Below the pieces are notes generated by a model. That model was not told where the DNA came from. It worked only from the letters and a program-made list of their open reading frames with translations, and ran no database searches. Positions 7,257 to 15,932 of a DNA stretch of 26,577 nucleotides are shown here, one piece after another. The stretch is from Chitinispirillaceae bacterium (GTDB lineage: Bacteria > Fibrobacterota > Chitinivibrionia > Chitinivibrionales > Chitinispirillaceae): positions 1 through 26,577 of the forward strand of contig JAFGOU010000241.1 in NCBI GenBank assembly GCA_016926315.1. The letters are read 5' to 3'. A program made the translations under genes and the position numbers. The number at the start of each line of letters is the position of its first letter. The first letter of the stretch is position 1.

Positions 7257-7310
7257 GATTGGCGCGCGAAGCGGTGCCCTCTCATATGATATGAACAGAC
7301 GAATAAGCGA

Positions 7311-9227
7311 TTAGAACATGCTGGTAAAATTCATCCTGAACCCTCTGAACGCCGGCAGGTCAACGCACGTCCCGAGCGTGCACTTTTTGCCGCCGCTCAT
7401 CGAGCCGTATTCGAGCGTGAGCGTGTTATCGGGGAACGGCCTGAGCACCAGGCCGAATGAGGCGTAGCTATTGATGCTCGATGCAATGTCGGTGACCACA
7501 TGGATATTGTCCATGTCCTCCAGCACGACTTCGCGCTCAAGGGTCATGCTGAGGGTAAGCCACGGCGCAAAACCGTAGGTCAGGGTCAGGAGCAGGTTAA
7601 GGCCGCGCTGGGTGTAGGACGAGCGCTCGGCATCCGGCACCAGGTAATCGTAGAGCAACGTATCCTTGTACAGGGTGTCACCAGACACCGGATCAACAAC
7701 AGGGGTGAGCGAATCCTGCGGCACAATGCGGGCGATAAGATTTTTAAGCGCCTGCTCGTCCTGCTCGGCTAAAAACGGTTTGTCATTGAGCTGGTTTTCC
7801 AGGATAATGCCGAACGAATGGCGCTCCCGGTACGGACCGGCGTTGACCTGGCCCGCAAGGGTGCGAAACGTCACCTTGGGCTGTTCAGGATCAAGCTTTC
7901 CATAATCCACTCCGGCCTTTGCCAGGATCCGGTCGGAAACATCCTGCGACCACTCCGCATAGGCCTCCCAGTAAGCTGACTTCTCCATGATGCTGAAGCT
8001 GCTTTCCCGTTCGTGGCGGCCGCCATAGCAGAAATCAACGGTCAGAAGCGAGGACACAAGCGGCGACCAGTTGAGCATGACCTTGTAACCGATGTCGTCG
8101 GCCATGAGATTGGAAAGCAGGTGCTTGTTTAAAAGGTGCCATGAGTGCATATACCGTACGTGCGGCGGGATCAGAAACGAACCGATCTCCTCGGAAAAAA
8201 ACACGGTCTCGGCATAGTGATAATTCTTGTATTCAGCCAGCAGAGAGACGCCGTAAAGCGCCGCGTTTGCCGACACATAGGTGGAAGGAGCGGTCGGCGT
8301 GGTAAACACCGAGTCAAAGGGCCCCCGCATGCTGTCCATGGGATTGTAATAATTGTGTATCGTGCCGGTCATCCATGCCTGATCAAACGAGAGGGCGTAT
8401 TCACGGTATGCCACGTTTGCCGAAGCCGAAGGGAGATACCAGGTCTCGCGGTCCTGGTACCAGAACGGCTTCTGGATCGTTACCGTATCGTGATACCCGA
8501 GTTGCAGCGGCCCCACGCCTGATGAATACCGGACCAGGCCTCCCCCGACCTGGCAGGCGGAGAGAAACGGCAGAAACGGTTTTTCGATCGGATCGAACAG
8601 CTCCACGTATACGCCTTCGACATTGTTGCGCATGCGCAGGTCCGCCGCGTCGATGAGCGCCACGGTATCGCCAAGCCCGGTCAGATCCATGGTCTTGAGC
8701 GCGAGCGGCCGGTTGCGCCACTGATAGGGCCGGCCGGCAATGCCCTGAAACGTCAGCCAGGGGTAGAGCAGCCTGCCGTAAACGCCGTCAAGGATCACGT
8801 ACTGCTCGATATCGCGGTCCTCCTTGAGGCTGAGCGTGAGTCCGCGTCCGAACTGCGTGGTCACATGGCCGGCCTCCAGGGTGAGGGGCGCGATTTCAAA
8901 TCCGAACGTGCGCCTGCTCAGATACTCCCGGTATACCGGCTCAACCGGATTGAATCCCATGCTCGGTTCCTGTACGTCAAACCGAAGTTTTGAATAGAAG
9001 GTTTTGGCCTGCGCCGTAATGTCCATGGTGTTGACCAGATAGTCCCATGGCTTGTCTGCATCCGTGAATGAAATGTCATACCCGCGCGACAGGCGCAGCT
9101 CATTGACGCCGGTTATACCAACGTCCGATGCAAAAGCCTGGCACAGGCCGTGCGCGACAAAAACGGGATTGCATGCGGTCAGAACTGCGACAGTAATTAT
9201 TGTCTTAGGGAGCGTCGGGAAGCCCAC
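7311..9227 (-). CDS. Outer-membrane beta-barrel protein (DUF6029-like)
   Basis: From a GTG at 9227 the product is 638 aa: a signal peptide (VGFPTLPKTIITVAVLTACN, cleavage probably after LCQAFA), then alternating aromatic/polar beta strands throughout, ending in the aromatic C-terminus FRMNFTSMF typical of outer-membrane barrels. The overall character (repeated Y/W-rich strands, the motif FGRGLTLSLKEDRDIE) resembles DUF6029-type proteins that accompany thioredoxin genes in Bacteroidota. This family assignment is from memory and moderate; molecular function is unknown. GTG was chosen because AAGAGG lies six nt upstream. ATG 9254 is an alternative without a ribosome binding site. The start overlaps the 3' end of the TlpA-like gene by 23 bp, suggesting translational coupling. 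Two extra cysteines near the C-terminus (KKCTLGTCV) could form a disulfide. Confidence 0.75.
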   Translation of the reverse strand: MGFPTLPKTIITVAVLTACNPVFVAHGLCQAFASDVGITGVNELRLSRGYDISFTDADKPWDYLVNTMDITAQAKTFYSKLRFDVQEPSMGFNPVEPVYREYLSRRTFGFEIAPLTLEAGHVTTQFGRGLTLSLKEDRDIEQYVILDGVYGRLLYPWLTFQGIAGRPYQWRNRPLALKTMDLTGLGDTVALIDAADLRMRNNVEGVYVELFDPIEKPFLPFLSACQVGGGLVRYSSGVGPLQLGYHDTVTIQKPFWYQDRETWYLPSASANVAYREYALSFDQAWMTGTIHNYYNPMDSMRGPFDSVFTTPTAPSTYVSANAALYGVSLLAEYKNYHYAETVFFSEEIGSFLIPPHVRYMHSWHLLNKHLLSNLMADDIGYKVMLNWSPLVSSLLTVDFCYGGRHERESSFSIMEKSAYWEAYAEWSQDVSDRILAKAGVDYGKLDPEQPKVTFRTLAGQVNAGPYRERHSFGIILENQLNDKPFLAEQDEQALKNLIARIVPQDSLTPVVDPVSGDTLYKDTLLYDYLVPDAERSSYTQRGLNLLLTLTYGFAPWLTLSMTLEREVVLEDMDNIHVVTDIASSINSYASFGLVLRPFPDNTLTLEYGSMSGGKKCTLGTCVDLPAFRGFRMNFTSMF

Positions 9228-9735
9228 GGATCGCCTCTTCGAGCTTGACCTCATCGCCGGAAACAAAGCTCCTGCTGCTGTAACAGATTTTCCCGTCGGT
9301 TCGCACAATAAACAGCGCAGGCACGGAGCGCACCTGGTATTTTGCGGAAATTTTCTTACCGGCGTCGATCACCACGATAAAAGGCCATTTGTTCGCGGCA
9401 ACCATCTGTTTCACTTTGGCGATTTCGGAAGGGTTGTCCTGGCTTATTGCGACAATGGTGAGCTGCTTGTCCTCGTATTTTTTATGGAGCTTCTTCAGGG
9501 CCTTGAATTCAAGCATGCAGGGAACGCACCAGGTTGCCCAGAAGTCGATGATCACCGGTCCCTTCACCGTTAAGCTGTCAAGGGAAACGAGGCGGTTGTT
9601 GATATCGCGGGCAACAAACGACGGCGCGCAGGAACGCGCGGATTGCGGGTCAGCTCCGTATGATAGAGCAGCACCAAACAATACGCACGCGATACGGAAA
9701 ACCGTTCGCGTGCGTTGTATGGAAGCTGTGGTCAT
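9205..9735 (-). CDS. TlpA-like secreted thioredoxin-fold disulfide oxidoreductase
   Basis: The 176-aa protein carries an N-terminal signal or anchor segment (about 11-27) and a thioredoxin/AhpC-TSA-type fold. The active site is WCVPC (C70, C73) after VIIDFWAT, and the cis-proline is in VRSVPALF (P139). TlpA/ResA-like proteins reduce or isomerise disulfides in the periplasm; the substrate is not known. It overlaps the start of the outer-membrane protein gene, so the two are almost certainly cotranscribed and may act in the same exported pathway. One candidate client is the barrel protein's own cysteines. No convincing Shine-Dalgarno precedes the ATG at 9735, so the start may be slightly off. 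Confidence 0.87.
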   Translation of the reverse strand: MTTASIQRTRTVFRIACVLFGAALSYGADPQSARSCAPSFVARDINNRLVSLDSLTVKGPVIIDFWATWCVPCMLEFKALKKLHKKYEDKQLTIVAISQDNPSEIAKVKQMVAANKWPFIVVIDAGKKISAKYQVRSVPALFIVRTDGKICYSSRSFVSGDEVKLEEAIRGLPDAP

Positions 9736-9753
9736 AGGCGGTACCGTATCATT

Positions 9754-10659
9754 CTATGGCGTTATCGAGACGGCGGTATACCCTCGTCCCAATGCAGTGC
9801 CTGCGCCGATAAAATATACTCCGGCAGCGAGACCTGAAACGACCGTGTGGCCCTGAGGCGCAACCCGGCGCACGAGCGCCAGCGCGCCGTCAGCGCGGTA
9901 CACCGATACGGCGACATTCGACCGCGCACCCGGCGCGGACAGGTGAAGCTCGCCGCCTTTGGCACGGACCGTGATGGGCGCGCCGCCCGTTTTCAGTGCG
10001 GGCCTCGCGGTCACGGATGCGGATGACTCATACGTAACGGTGAGCTTGGGCCTGTTCTCAGCGGTCCTGTTTTCAGACGACGCAAAAATGATCGTCTGGG
10101 ACCTTCTGGTATTGATGGCCAGGAAACCGAAATTGTTCTGAGGGTTTTTTACAAAATCCGAGACCGCCGCAAGCACATTGTACCGCACGAAAACGGTCCC
10201 ATTTGACCGCGGGACGGTCGCGCTTGCCACCGCACTGCTCACATAATCGCCGCCAGCTTTTGTCCAGGTCTGGCTTGCCGAGGCGTTTGCCCAGTTTGCC
10301 TCGGACTCGACCCAGGAGCGGGAGAGCTTGTAGACGGCATAGTCTCCGGTCGTGGAACCGCCCATATAGCGCAGCGCATACAGTTCCAGCGTGGCAGAAG
10401 ATACTTGTGCGTTTGAGGGAATCGAGCTGAGATCAAAGCGTAATGCCGCACGGGCATAGGGGCAGCCCGGTCAAACCTCTGATACGACAAGCTCGGTCTC
10501 TACGGGACCCCTTCCAAAAACGCCGCGGTCCGGATCGCGCAGCTCGGCGTCTTCGCACCCGTCGTACCCGTTCAGCCCCTGCTGCAGCACCACGGTGGCG
10601 GGCTGCCCATAGGCAACGGCGGCCAGAATCCCTGAAAGAATCACGGCCTTCAGTTTCAT
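9754..10659 (-). pseudogene. Secreted DNRLRE-type carbohydrate-binding protein with one in-frame TGA
   Basis: Codons 1-62 encode a signal peptide (MKLKAVILSGILAAVAYG) and the start of a DNRLRE-type beta-sandwich. Codon 63 is TGA (10471-10473), after which the same frame continues RFDLSSIP ... SSATLELYALRYMGG ... SRSWVESEANWANAS, exactly the expected rest of that domain. A short C-terminal sorting-type tail (AVSVYRADGA ... GLAAGVYFIG) ends the frame. Because the frame is unchanged across the TGA and similarity continues directly, this is one gene with a nonsense codon, a sequencing error or recoding, not two genes. TGA ends epmA in the same window, so general reassignment is unlikely. AGGAGGG just upstream of ATG 10659 is a strong ribosome binding site. 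The intact protein would be 301 aa and probably binds surface polysaccharide. Confidence 0.72.
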
Positions 10660-10663
10660 AGAG

Positions 10664-10670
10664 CCCTCCT
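10664..10670 (-). promoter_or_regulatory. Strong ribosome binding site of the DNRLRE gene
   Basis: AGGAGGG on the minus strand ends 4 nt before the ATG at 10659 and fixes that start. Confidence 0.7.
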
Positions 10671-10685
10671 CTTAAGAAAGGTAAT

Positions 10686-10721
10686 AAAAAAAGCAGTCTG
10701 GTGACAAAGCTATCAAACTGC
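10686..10721 (-). terminator. Terminator-like hairpin in the leader of the DNRLRE gene
   Basis: On the minus strand an 8-bp stem (GCAGUUUG / CAGACUGC, one G-U pair, 13-nt loop) is followed at once by seven T. It lies only about 15 nt upstream of the ribosome binding site, so transcripts of the gene must read through it. It could be an attenuator rather than the end of an upstream unit. Confidence 0.45.
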
Positions 10722-10786
10722 CTTCCCTCTAATATACTGTACCCTTGTGGAAAATTCACAGTTTTTATGAAGTATTTTAGTACCGG

Positions 10787-10818
10787 TAGAAAACCCCTTC
10801 CCGTCGCCGGAAAGGGGT
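10787..10818 (-). terminator. Possible intrinsic terminator after the giant surface-protein gene
   Basis: A 10-bp stem (ACCCCTTTCC / GGGAAGGGGT on the minus strand, one wobble pair, 6-nt loop) is followed by TTTTCT. It lies about 200 bp downstream of the stop at 11019 and could end the flagellar/surface-protein transcript. The rest of the 359-bp gap 10660-11018 shows no convincing gene. Confidence 0.45.
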
Positions 10819-11018
10819 ATGGTAAAACCTCGCTGGATATACGCACAAATCATCGGCAAAAAGCCGCACGTTCCGCTTCATATTTTGACAACTCCCGGCA
10901 GGATGTAGCGCTCCAGTTCCGGCCTGATACATTCACGCGGGACTACGTCAACCTTGAGTCCAACTGCGGGGTAAAGCTCAAACGTTCTATAAGCATCCGC
11001 CCCTGCCCGCAGCTCTTC

Positions 11019-14000
11019 TCACCGCACGATCATCAGTTTCCCCTTAAGCAGCGCCTTGTCCAGGGCATCGTAGATCACATAAAAATAGAGCCCGGACCCG
11101 ACCGGCTCGCCGCGCTGGTTTCTGGTGTTCCAGAGCCACGCCGGCTCGTCGCCTATGGTAAAGCTCAGGTCCTGGCCCGCTTTTTTGGTATCATATATGG
11201 GCAGTGACTTGATGGAATAAATGCAGATGCGGAACTCGAGCATGTTCCGCGTCAGGGTGTGAAGGTTCTTGAACCAGATGCCGCACGGACCGTTGTTGCG
11301 GCAGTGGCGCGGGTCGGCGCCGGGCTTGTACGGGTTGGGATAGGTATAGAATCCGGTGGCGCGGGTCCTGAAAAACCAGCGGTAGCCGGAAAAACCGCTC
11401 GCCGTGTCGCCGGGATAGACACGCTGATTATAGCGGTACTCCCTGGCAAAGCCGAAAAAGGTGCACAACAGGCTGTCGTTGCTGTAGTACCCGTATTCAG
11501 GGACCGCGGTAAGGACCAGGCTGTCGGATGAGAAGCTTATGCTGCGGAACCGCGACTGCGTGGTGCCGCTGTACAGCGACCGGATAAGCAGGCTCCGGTT
11601 TCCGGTCAGGCTGGTATCGATTGATCCCCGAGGCACGCGCTCTGAAAAGGTAATGGTGATGGGCGTGCCGGTCGCGGTCACGGTATCGCCGCTCGCGGGC
11701 GTGACCGAGAGCACGGAAATGTTTTTCACGCGGAAATGCCAAGCCGCGTCTTCTGCTCTGGACAGGGAGTCGAACAGGGTCGCGGGAATCCCGTCGCGCG
11801 AATTGTCGACCGGGAACCCCATGCGGTCGCGCACCGTGACGGCGCGGTAGTAGCAGAACATGCTGTCGCGGTAAAACAGCCGCTGCGACGGGTGGAACCG
11901 GACGAGGTTTCCCTCGACCGTCACGGAATCGCAGGAAAGCTGCCCGCCGTCGTTGTAACGGGAACGGAGAATCAGGGTGCGGTTATTGACGCGTGCGGTA
12001 TCGACCGATGATCCGAGCACTGCCGCGGAAAAGGTCAACGTTATCACCGGGGCACGGCTTACCGTGGTATCGGAATCCGCGGGCGAAACGGCAAGCAGGC
12101 AGAAGGTGATGCTGTCCACGCGCATGGGCAGGAGCGTATCCCGGTCCTGGTCGCGCACATGGTCGCGGTTCACGTCGAGCCGGTTCGGGCCGCTGGGCGT
12201 TGTTGCCAGGTCGGTGATGTCCGTGGTAAGAACGAGCCCGAGCGAATCCGTGGGCACGAACAGGCCCGGCGGCGGGGCAATGGAAAAATGAGGACTCTGG
12301 CCGCTGTAATCGGCGAATATTTGGAGCCGGGTGCGGCCCGCGTTCCAGGTATGGCGCGTGCGGATCGGTGTCGCGCTGCCGGTCTGTACAGAGTCAAAAA
12401 TACTGTAGACCCGCACGCCACGGCACGCTGACGCGGAATCAATTGGTTCTGAAAAGGTGATGCGTATCGAGGCGTGCGGAGGAAAATGGTACGGGGTATA
12501 CGCCGCCTTTTTCGCCAGTCCTGCGATGGTAAAGGGCCTGCTCGTGTCGAAGTCAGGCGACACGTCCACGACAAAGGGAAGATCGTTGTACTCCATGCGC
12601 ACGGTTACGGTATCGAACAGGTGCGCAAAATCGCTCGTGCCGAGAATAAACCGCGTGCTGATCACGCTGTCGCCGGAAAACGGCCCGGCGGTCGCGTACA
12701 CGATGAGTTGCAGGGGCGTACCCGGCTGCATGGTCACGGGCTGGAGCGATGCGGCGTTCTGTGCGGTGAACCGCCCCTGGCCGCCTGCCTGAGCAACGCC
12801 GACGGAAAGCCAGGAGCTGCTTGCTCCCAGAAACGCGATAGAAACCAGGTGCATGGTGTCGTTGCCCGCGTTGAGCAGCGGCAGGGCCACGGTCGCGGTA
12901 TCACTGCTGCCGACAATAAGCGAGATGGCCGAATCAAGGGAGTCCCGGGCGCGCTGGTAGCCGGGATGTTCGGTCCGATCAAGCGACAGCCATGGGTATT
13001 TCAGGAAAAAGCTCAGGCGGTCTTCTCCTCCATAGCAATCGCGCACGACAATCGATACCAGCGTGTCACCGCGTTCCGGCAACAGGGAAAAGGAAAAAGA
13101 TCCGCTCCGGTTGGCTGACGAATCCGCCTTTATACGCGTCGACAGCCGGCAGAACATCGTATCCAGAAACACCAGATCGGTATCACTGGCGGCTATCGCT
13201 ATCGACACCTGCCGGAAAATAGTGACGCGGACCGAATCGCCCTGACGCACGGGTTTTCCGTCGAGTTGCACACCGGTGATCCGGGGCGGATGGTTGATCA
13301 CCACGCAGTAAAACTGCACGCTGTCGGCCCTTCCGTAGCTATCGCGCACAACGACCGTCACGAGCGTATCGTTGCGGTCCGGCAACAGCGAAAAGACAAA
13401 ATCGCCGGTTCTGTTCTTCATGGAATCGGCCGTTGTCCGCATCGACAGGTTGCACCGCACGGTGTCCCAGAACACGAGGTCGGTATCGCGGGCAGTCACG
13501 TGCACCGGTATCTGTTTGCCGATGGTGACGCGGACGGAATCTCCCTGGCGAACCGGAACGCCGTCAAACCACACGCCGGTGATGCCCGGCACGTGATTCA
13601 CGACCACGCTCGCGCTCCTCTGAATAGTGGTGTCGGGATCGCGCGCCGTTATGGTAATGAGCGCGGAATCGGCAACCGGGATGTCGGTTCCGCGCATGCT
13701 GAACCGTTTTTCGGGCCCGCAGGGCGTTGAATCGATGAGCACGCTGCTCGCGCCGGCAGTCCTGCGCAGAAACGCCTTCGCGGTCGCCGGGTCATTGGTG
13801 TCCGCGACCGTATACAGGAACACGATCGAGTCGTCCTCCTGGATCCCGAACCTGCGCAGCGAGGTAAGGGTGGCCGTGTCGAGAGTCATGCCGGCATTCC
13901 GGGAAACCACCCTGACACTGAGCTGCGGCAGCGAGTTGCGTGTTCGTATGGTGAAGTTTTTCGGCGCCGCGCTCCAGTTGAACGTGTCAACCGCCGCGGT

Positions 14001-15932
14001 GGTGCAGACCACCGTAGTGTCGCTCGTCATGATGGCCGAATACCTGATGGTCGCGAAACCCGACGGCTGCGACGCGAGGGTCACCACCGGATCGAGCGAC
14101 GGCCACGAGGTGCGCAGCGTGACCAGACCGGTCGAGTCGGTGTCGCGCAGGCGCATGAAGGCGGTGAGCGTATCACGGCGCGAGATGATGGTCACGGTCG
14201 AGTCGAAATGGATATCGGAACGCGTTGTCGTATTGACCAGAATCGAATCGAGCGCAAGGATGACCGGTTTCGTGTTCCAGGGGATGGTTATGGCGGAAAG
14301 CAGGGGCGTGGCGATCGAGTCCGCGCCGGTCCTGCGATTGACGGTCATGCGGAACTGGAAATAGCTGCAGGTGGAACGGGACGCCGCAAGCGCTGCCTGG
14401 TTTGAAAATGAGACCCACGGCTTTGCAGGCGTGAATTCGGCGGTTGAACAGCCGAAGCGAACCGAGTCCTCACGATACCATGCTCCGGACGGCGCCATGG
14501 TAACCAGCGGCGGGTACAGTTGCAGCGAATCGCCCGGTGCAATGGCAAGCGATTCCACGGGTGATGTCCAGAACCCCTTTTGCGTTCGGATCGGCGGCGT
14601 GGTGAAGACGCAGCAGCGGGCCTGGGTGCCCGAGCGCCAGGCGACCGCGAAGTTGCCCGAGGCGTCGAAGGAGCAGTTGAGACTGGCGTAATAACGAAGC
14701 GAATCATTGGTATTTCCATCATGCACATCGGAAAAGGAAAGATAAACACCTCCTGCCAGGTCCGGTTCTCCACCAACAATACGGTACTGGTATCCTTCAG
14801 CACCCCTCGTGCCATCGTTATTGACATCACCCTTGCACATTACCAGTAACTCACGGGCGTTCGATGCTACGGCGGTCAACTGAACGTTCTGTCTCGTAAT
14901 GATCCTTGTTGTCTGCTTGGTCACCACACCACCGTTGACTGCAACCAGATGCAGGAGCACGCCTGCCGAATCCCAGCTTGCCATGGCAAAGCGACCGGCG
15001 CGGTATGCCGCTGCAGGAGCATGGTCATAGTAATGAAAACATGACCTTTTTGCTGTGTTCGTTGCTGCGATTGATGCGGCGTTTTGCGATTGCAGGTCAG
15101 GATTGTAGACGCGATAGTAAAGGTCTTTGGATGTACTGACCCCACCCCTGAGCCAGGAGACCAGGATGGTGCCGCTTGAGTCAACTGCGACCGACGGAGT
15201 CATGATCGCGACACCGACCATCCCGGTTGCAACAGGTACGGTGTCAATCATGCGGATATCAGCCTCCCGAGCGTACACCTTAGCCAGGGTGAGCACGTCG
15301 AGGCTGTCGATATACGCAAGGTAATAGGTGTCCCGCACGCCGGCGCACTGCGACAAATGGAGCAGATTCGTAGCTGAAGAATCGAGGTCGAATTGGGTAA
15401 CACCGTTAAAAAGCCGCAGCATGGTCTTTGAAAGATTTCCGCGATATCCATATGAGACAAGGTAGCCATTCTCTCCCTGATCGCAATGCAGAAAACAATA
15501 CCTCGTGTCATTCTGCGTGGCGTCCCCAACCCGCTGCGCCGCGCCTCCCACCACCTGCCGGTCGCTCTGTATCTGGAAATTCCTGGCATTTATTCCGTTC
15601 TGGTCCGCCCAGAAAAAGGTGAACGTGCTGTCCGCGCTCGGCAAGAGGTCAGGGTAGTGGCTGGAAATGGTCTGATTGACCGCGACGAAACCGTCGCTGA
15701 GGATCCTGATGGTCTGGTACCGGTCAACGGCGAGCGCGAGCGCGCCCGCCTGCAGGACAAGGCTGGAATCGACTGCCGTGTTGCCTGAAAGGGGAAATGC
15801 GTTTCGGGTATAGGTCCCTGCCTGTGAAACAGTGACAAGGAACCCTGCCACAAGCGCGCAGCAGGCAGCCTCAGACAGCGGTCGAAGCCGCCTCCCTTTT
15901 GCGTCGCAGAAATCCTTGCTGGGACACATCAT
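11019..15932 (-). CDS. Giant secreted multidomain Ig-like surface protein with C-terminal sorting domain
   Basis: From ATG 15932 the product is about 1,637 aa. A signal peptide (basic KGRRLRPL, then hydrophobic CCALVAGFLVTVS, cut near SQAG) opens it. About 500 residues of WD/propeller-like beta strands follow (FFWADQNGINARNF, ILVSWLRGG). Then come Ig/PKD-like beta domains, including two similar 100-aa units at about 776-975 (VRQGDSVRVTI in each). Three SbsA/Big_5-like Ig domains lie at about 1120, 1280 and 1405 (ITITFSERVP type). A YPNPYKPG ... LWNTRNQRGEPVGSGLYFYV tail from about 1527 resembles FlgD-like/type IX sorting domains. No catalytic motif was recognised; adhesin or surface scaffold is plausible. 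The start lies inside fliJ (62-bp overlap), with AGGGA 7 nt upstream. The longer frame to 16052 has no signal peptide at its start. Confidence 0.8.
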   Translation of the reverse strand: MMCPSKDFCDAKGRRLRPLSEAACCALVAGFLVTVSQAGTYTRNAFPLSGNTAVDSSLVLQAGALALAVDRYQTIRILSDGFVAVNQTISSHYPDLLPSADSTFTFFWADQNGINARNFQIQSDRQVVGGAAQRVGDATQNDTRYCFLHCDQGENGYLVSYGYRGNLSKTMLRLFNGVTQFDLDSSATNLLHLSQCAGVRDTYYLAYIDSLDVLTLAKVYAREADIRMIDTVPVATGMVGVAIMTPSVAVDSSGTILVSWLRGGVSTSKDLYYRVYNPDLQSQNAASIAATNTAKRSCFHYYDHAPAAAYRAGRFAMASWDSAGVLLHLVAVNGGVVTKQTTRIITRQNVQLTAVASNARELLVMCKGDVNNDGTRGAEGYQYRIVGGEPDLAGGVYLSFSDVHDGNTNDSLRYYASLNCSFDASGNFAVAWRSGTQARCCVFTTPPIRTQKGFWTSPVESLAIAPGDSLQLYPPLVTMAPSGAWYREDSVRFGCSTAEFTPAKPWVSFSNQAALAASRSTCSYFQFRMTVNRRTGADSIATPLLSAITIPWNTKPVILALDSILVNTTTRSDIHFDSTVTIISRRDTLTAFMRLRDTDSTGLVTLRTSWPSLDPVVTLASQPSGFATIRYSAIMTSDTTVVCTTAAVDTFNWSAAPKNFTIRTRNSLPQLSVRVVSRNAGMTLDTATLTSLRRFGIQEDDSIVFLYTVADTNDPATAKAFLRRTAGASSVLIDSTPCGPEKRFSMRGTDIPVADSALITITARDPDTTIQRSASVVVNHVPGITGVWFDGVPVRQGDSVRVTIGKQIPVHVTARDTDLVFWDTVRCNLSMRTTADSMKNRTGDFVFSLLPDRNDTLVTVVVRDSYGRADSVQFYCVVINHPPRITGVQLDGKPVRQGDSVRVTIFRQVSIAIAASDTDLVFLDTMFCRLSTRIKADSSANRSGSFSFSLLPERGDTLVSIVVRDCYGGEDRLSFFLKYPWLSLDRTEHPGYQRARDSLDSAISLIVGSSDTATVALPLLNAGNDTMHLVSIAFLGASSSWLSVGVAQAGGQGRFTAQNAASLQPVTMQPGTPLQLIVYATAGPFSGDSVISTRFILGTSDFAHLFDTVTVRMEYNDLPFVVDVSPDFDTSRPFTIAGLAKKAAYTPYHFPPHASIRITFSEPIDSASACRGVRVYSIFDSVQTGSATPIRTRHTWNAGRTRLQIFADYSGQSPHFSIAPPPGLFVPTDSLGLVLTTDITDLATTPSGPNRLDVNRDHVRDQDRDTLLPMRVDSITFCLLAVSPADSDTTVSRAPVITLTFSAAVLGSSVDTARVNNRTLILRSRYNDGGQLSCDSVTVEGNLVRFHPSQRLFYRDSMFCYYRAVTVRDRMGFPVDNSRDGIPATLFDSLSRAEDAAWHFRVKNISVLSVTPASGDTVTATGTPITITFSERVPRGSIDTSLTGNRSLLIRSLYSGTTQSRFRSISFSSDSLVLTAVPEYGYYSNDSLLCTFFGFAREYRYNQRVYPGDTASGFSGYRWFFRTRATGFYTYPNPYKPGADPRHCRNNGPCGIWFKNLHTLTRNMLEFRICIYSIKSLPIYDTKKAGQDLSFTIGDEPAWLWNTRNQRGEPVGSGLYFYVIYDALDKALLKGKLMIVR
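13006..13604 (-). repeat. Two 300-bp internal repeat units encoding Ig-like domains
   Basis: Units at about 13604-13305 and 13304-13006 each encode a 100-aa domain beginning VNHVPGITG or INHPPRITG, continuing VRQGDSVRVTI, DTDLVF.DT and FSLLP.R.DTLV..VVRD. The period is 300 bp. They are diverged but clearly duplicated. Confidence 0.75.

Noticed and set aside
10239..10490. A frameshift as the cause of the split DNRLRE gene
   Set aside because: Start positions of the two fragments differ by 294 nt, a multiple of three, and the domain continues in the same frame past the TGA, so the defect is a stop codon, not a frameshift.
10433..10846. Minus-strand ORF of 137 codons around the start of the DNRLRE gene
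   Set aside because: It is out of frame with the recognisable signal peptide and domain, and its start is in the A/T-rich leader without a ribosome binding site.
12474..13118. 214-codon plus-strand ORF opposite the giant surface protein
   Set aside because: It is antisense to Ig-like repeat coding sequence, without a ribosome binding site or recognisable domain.
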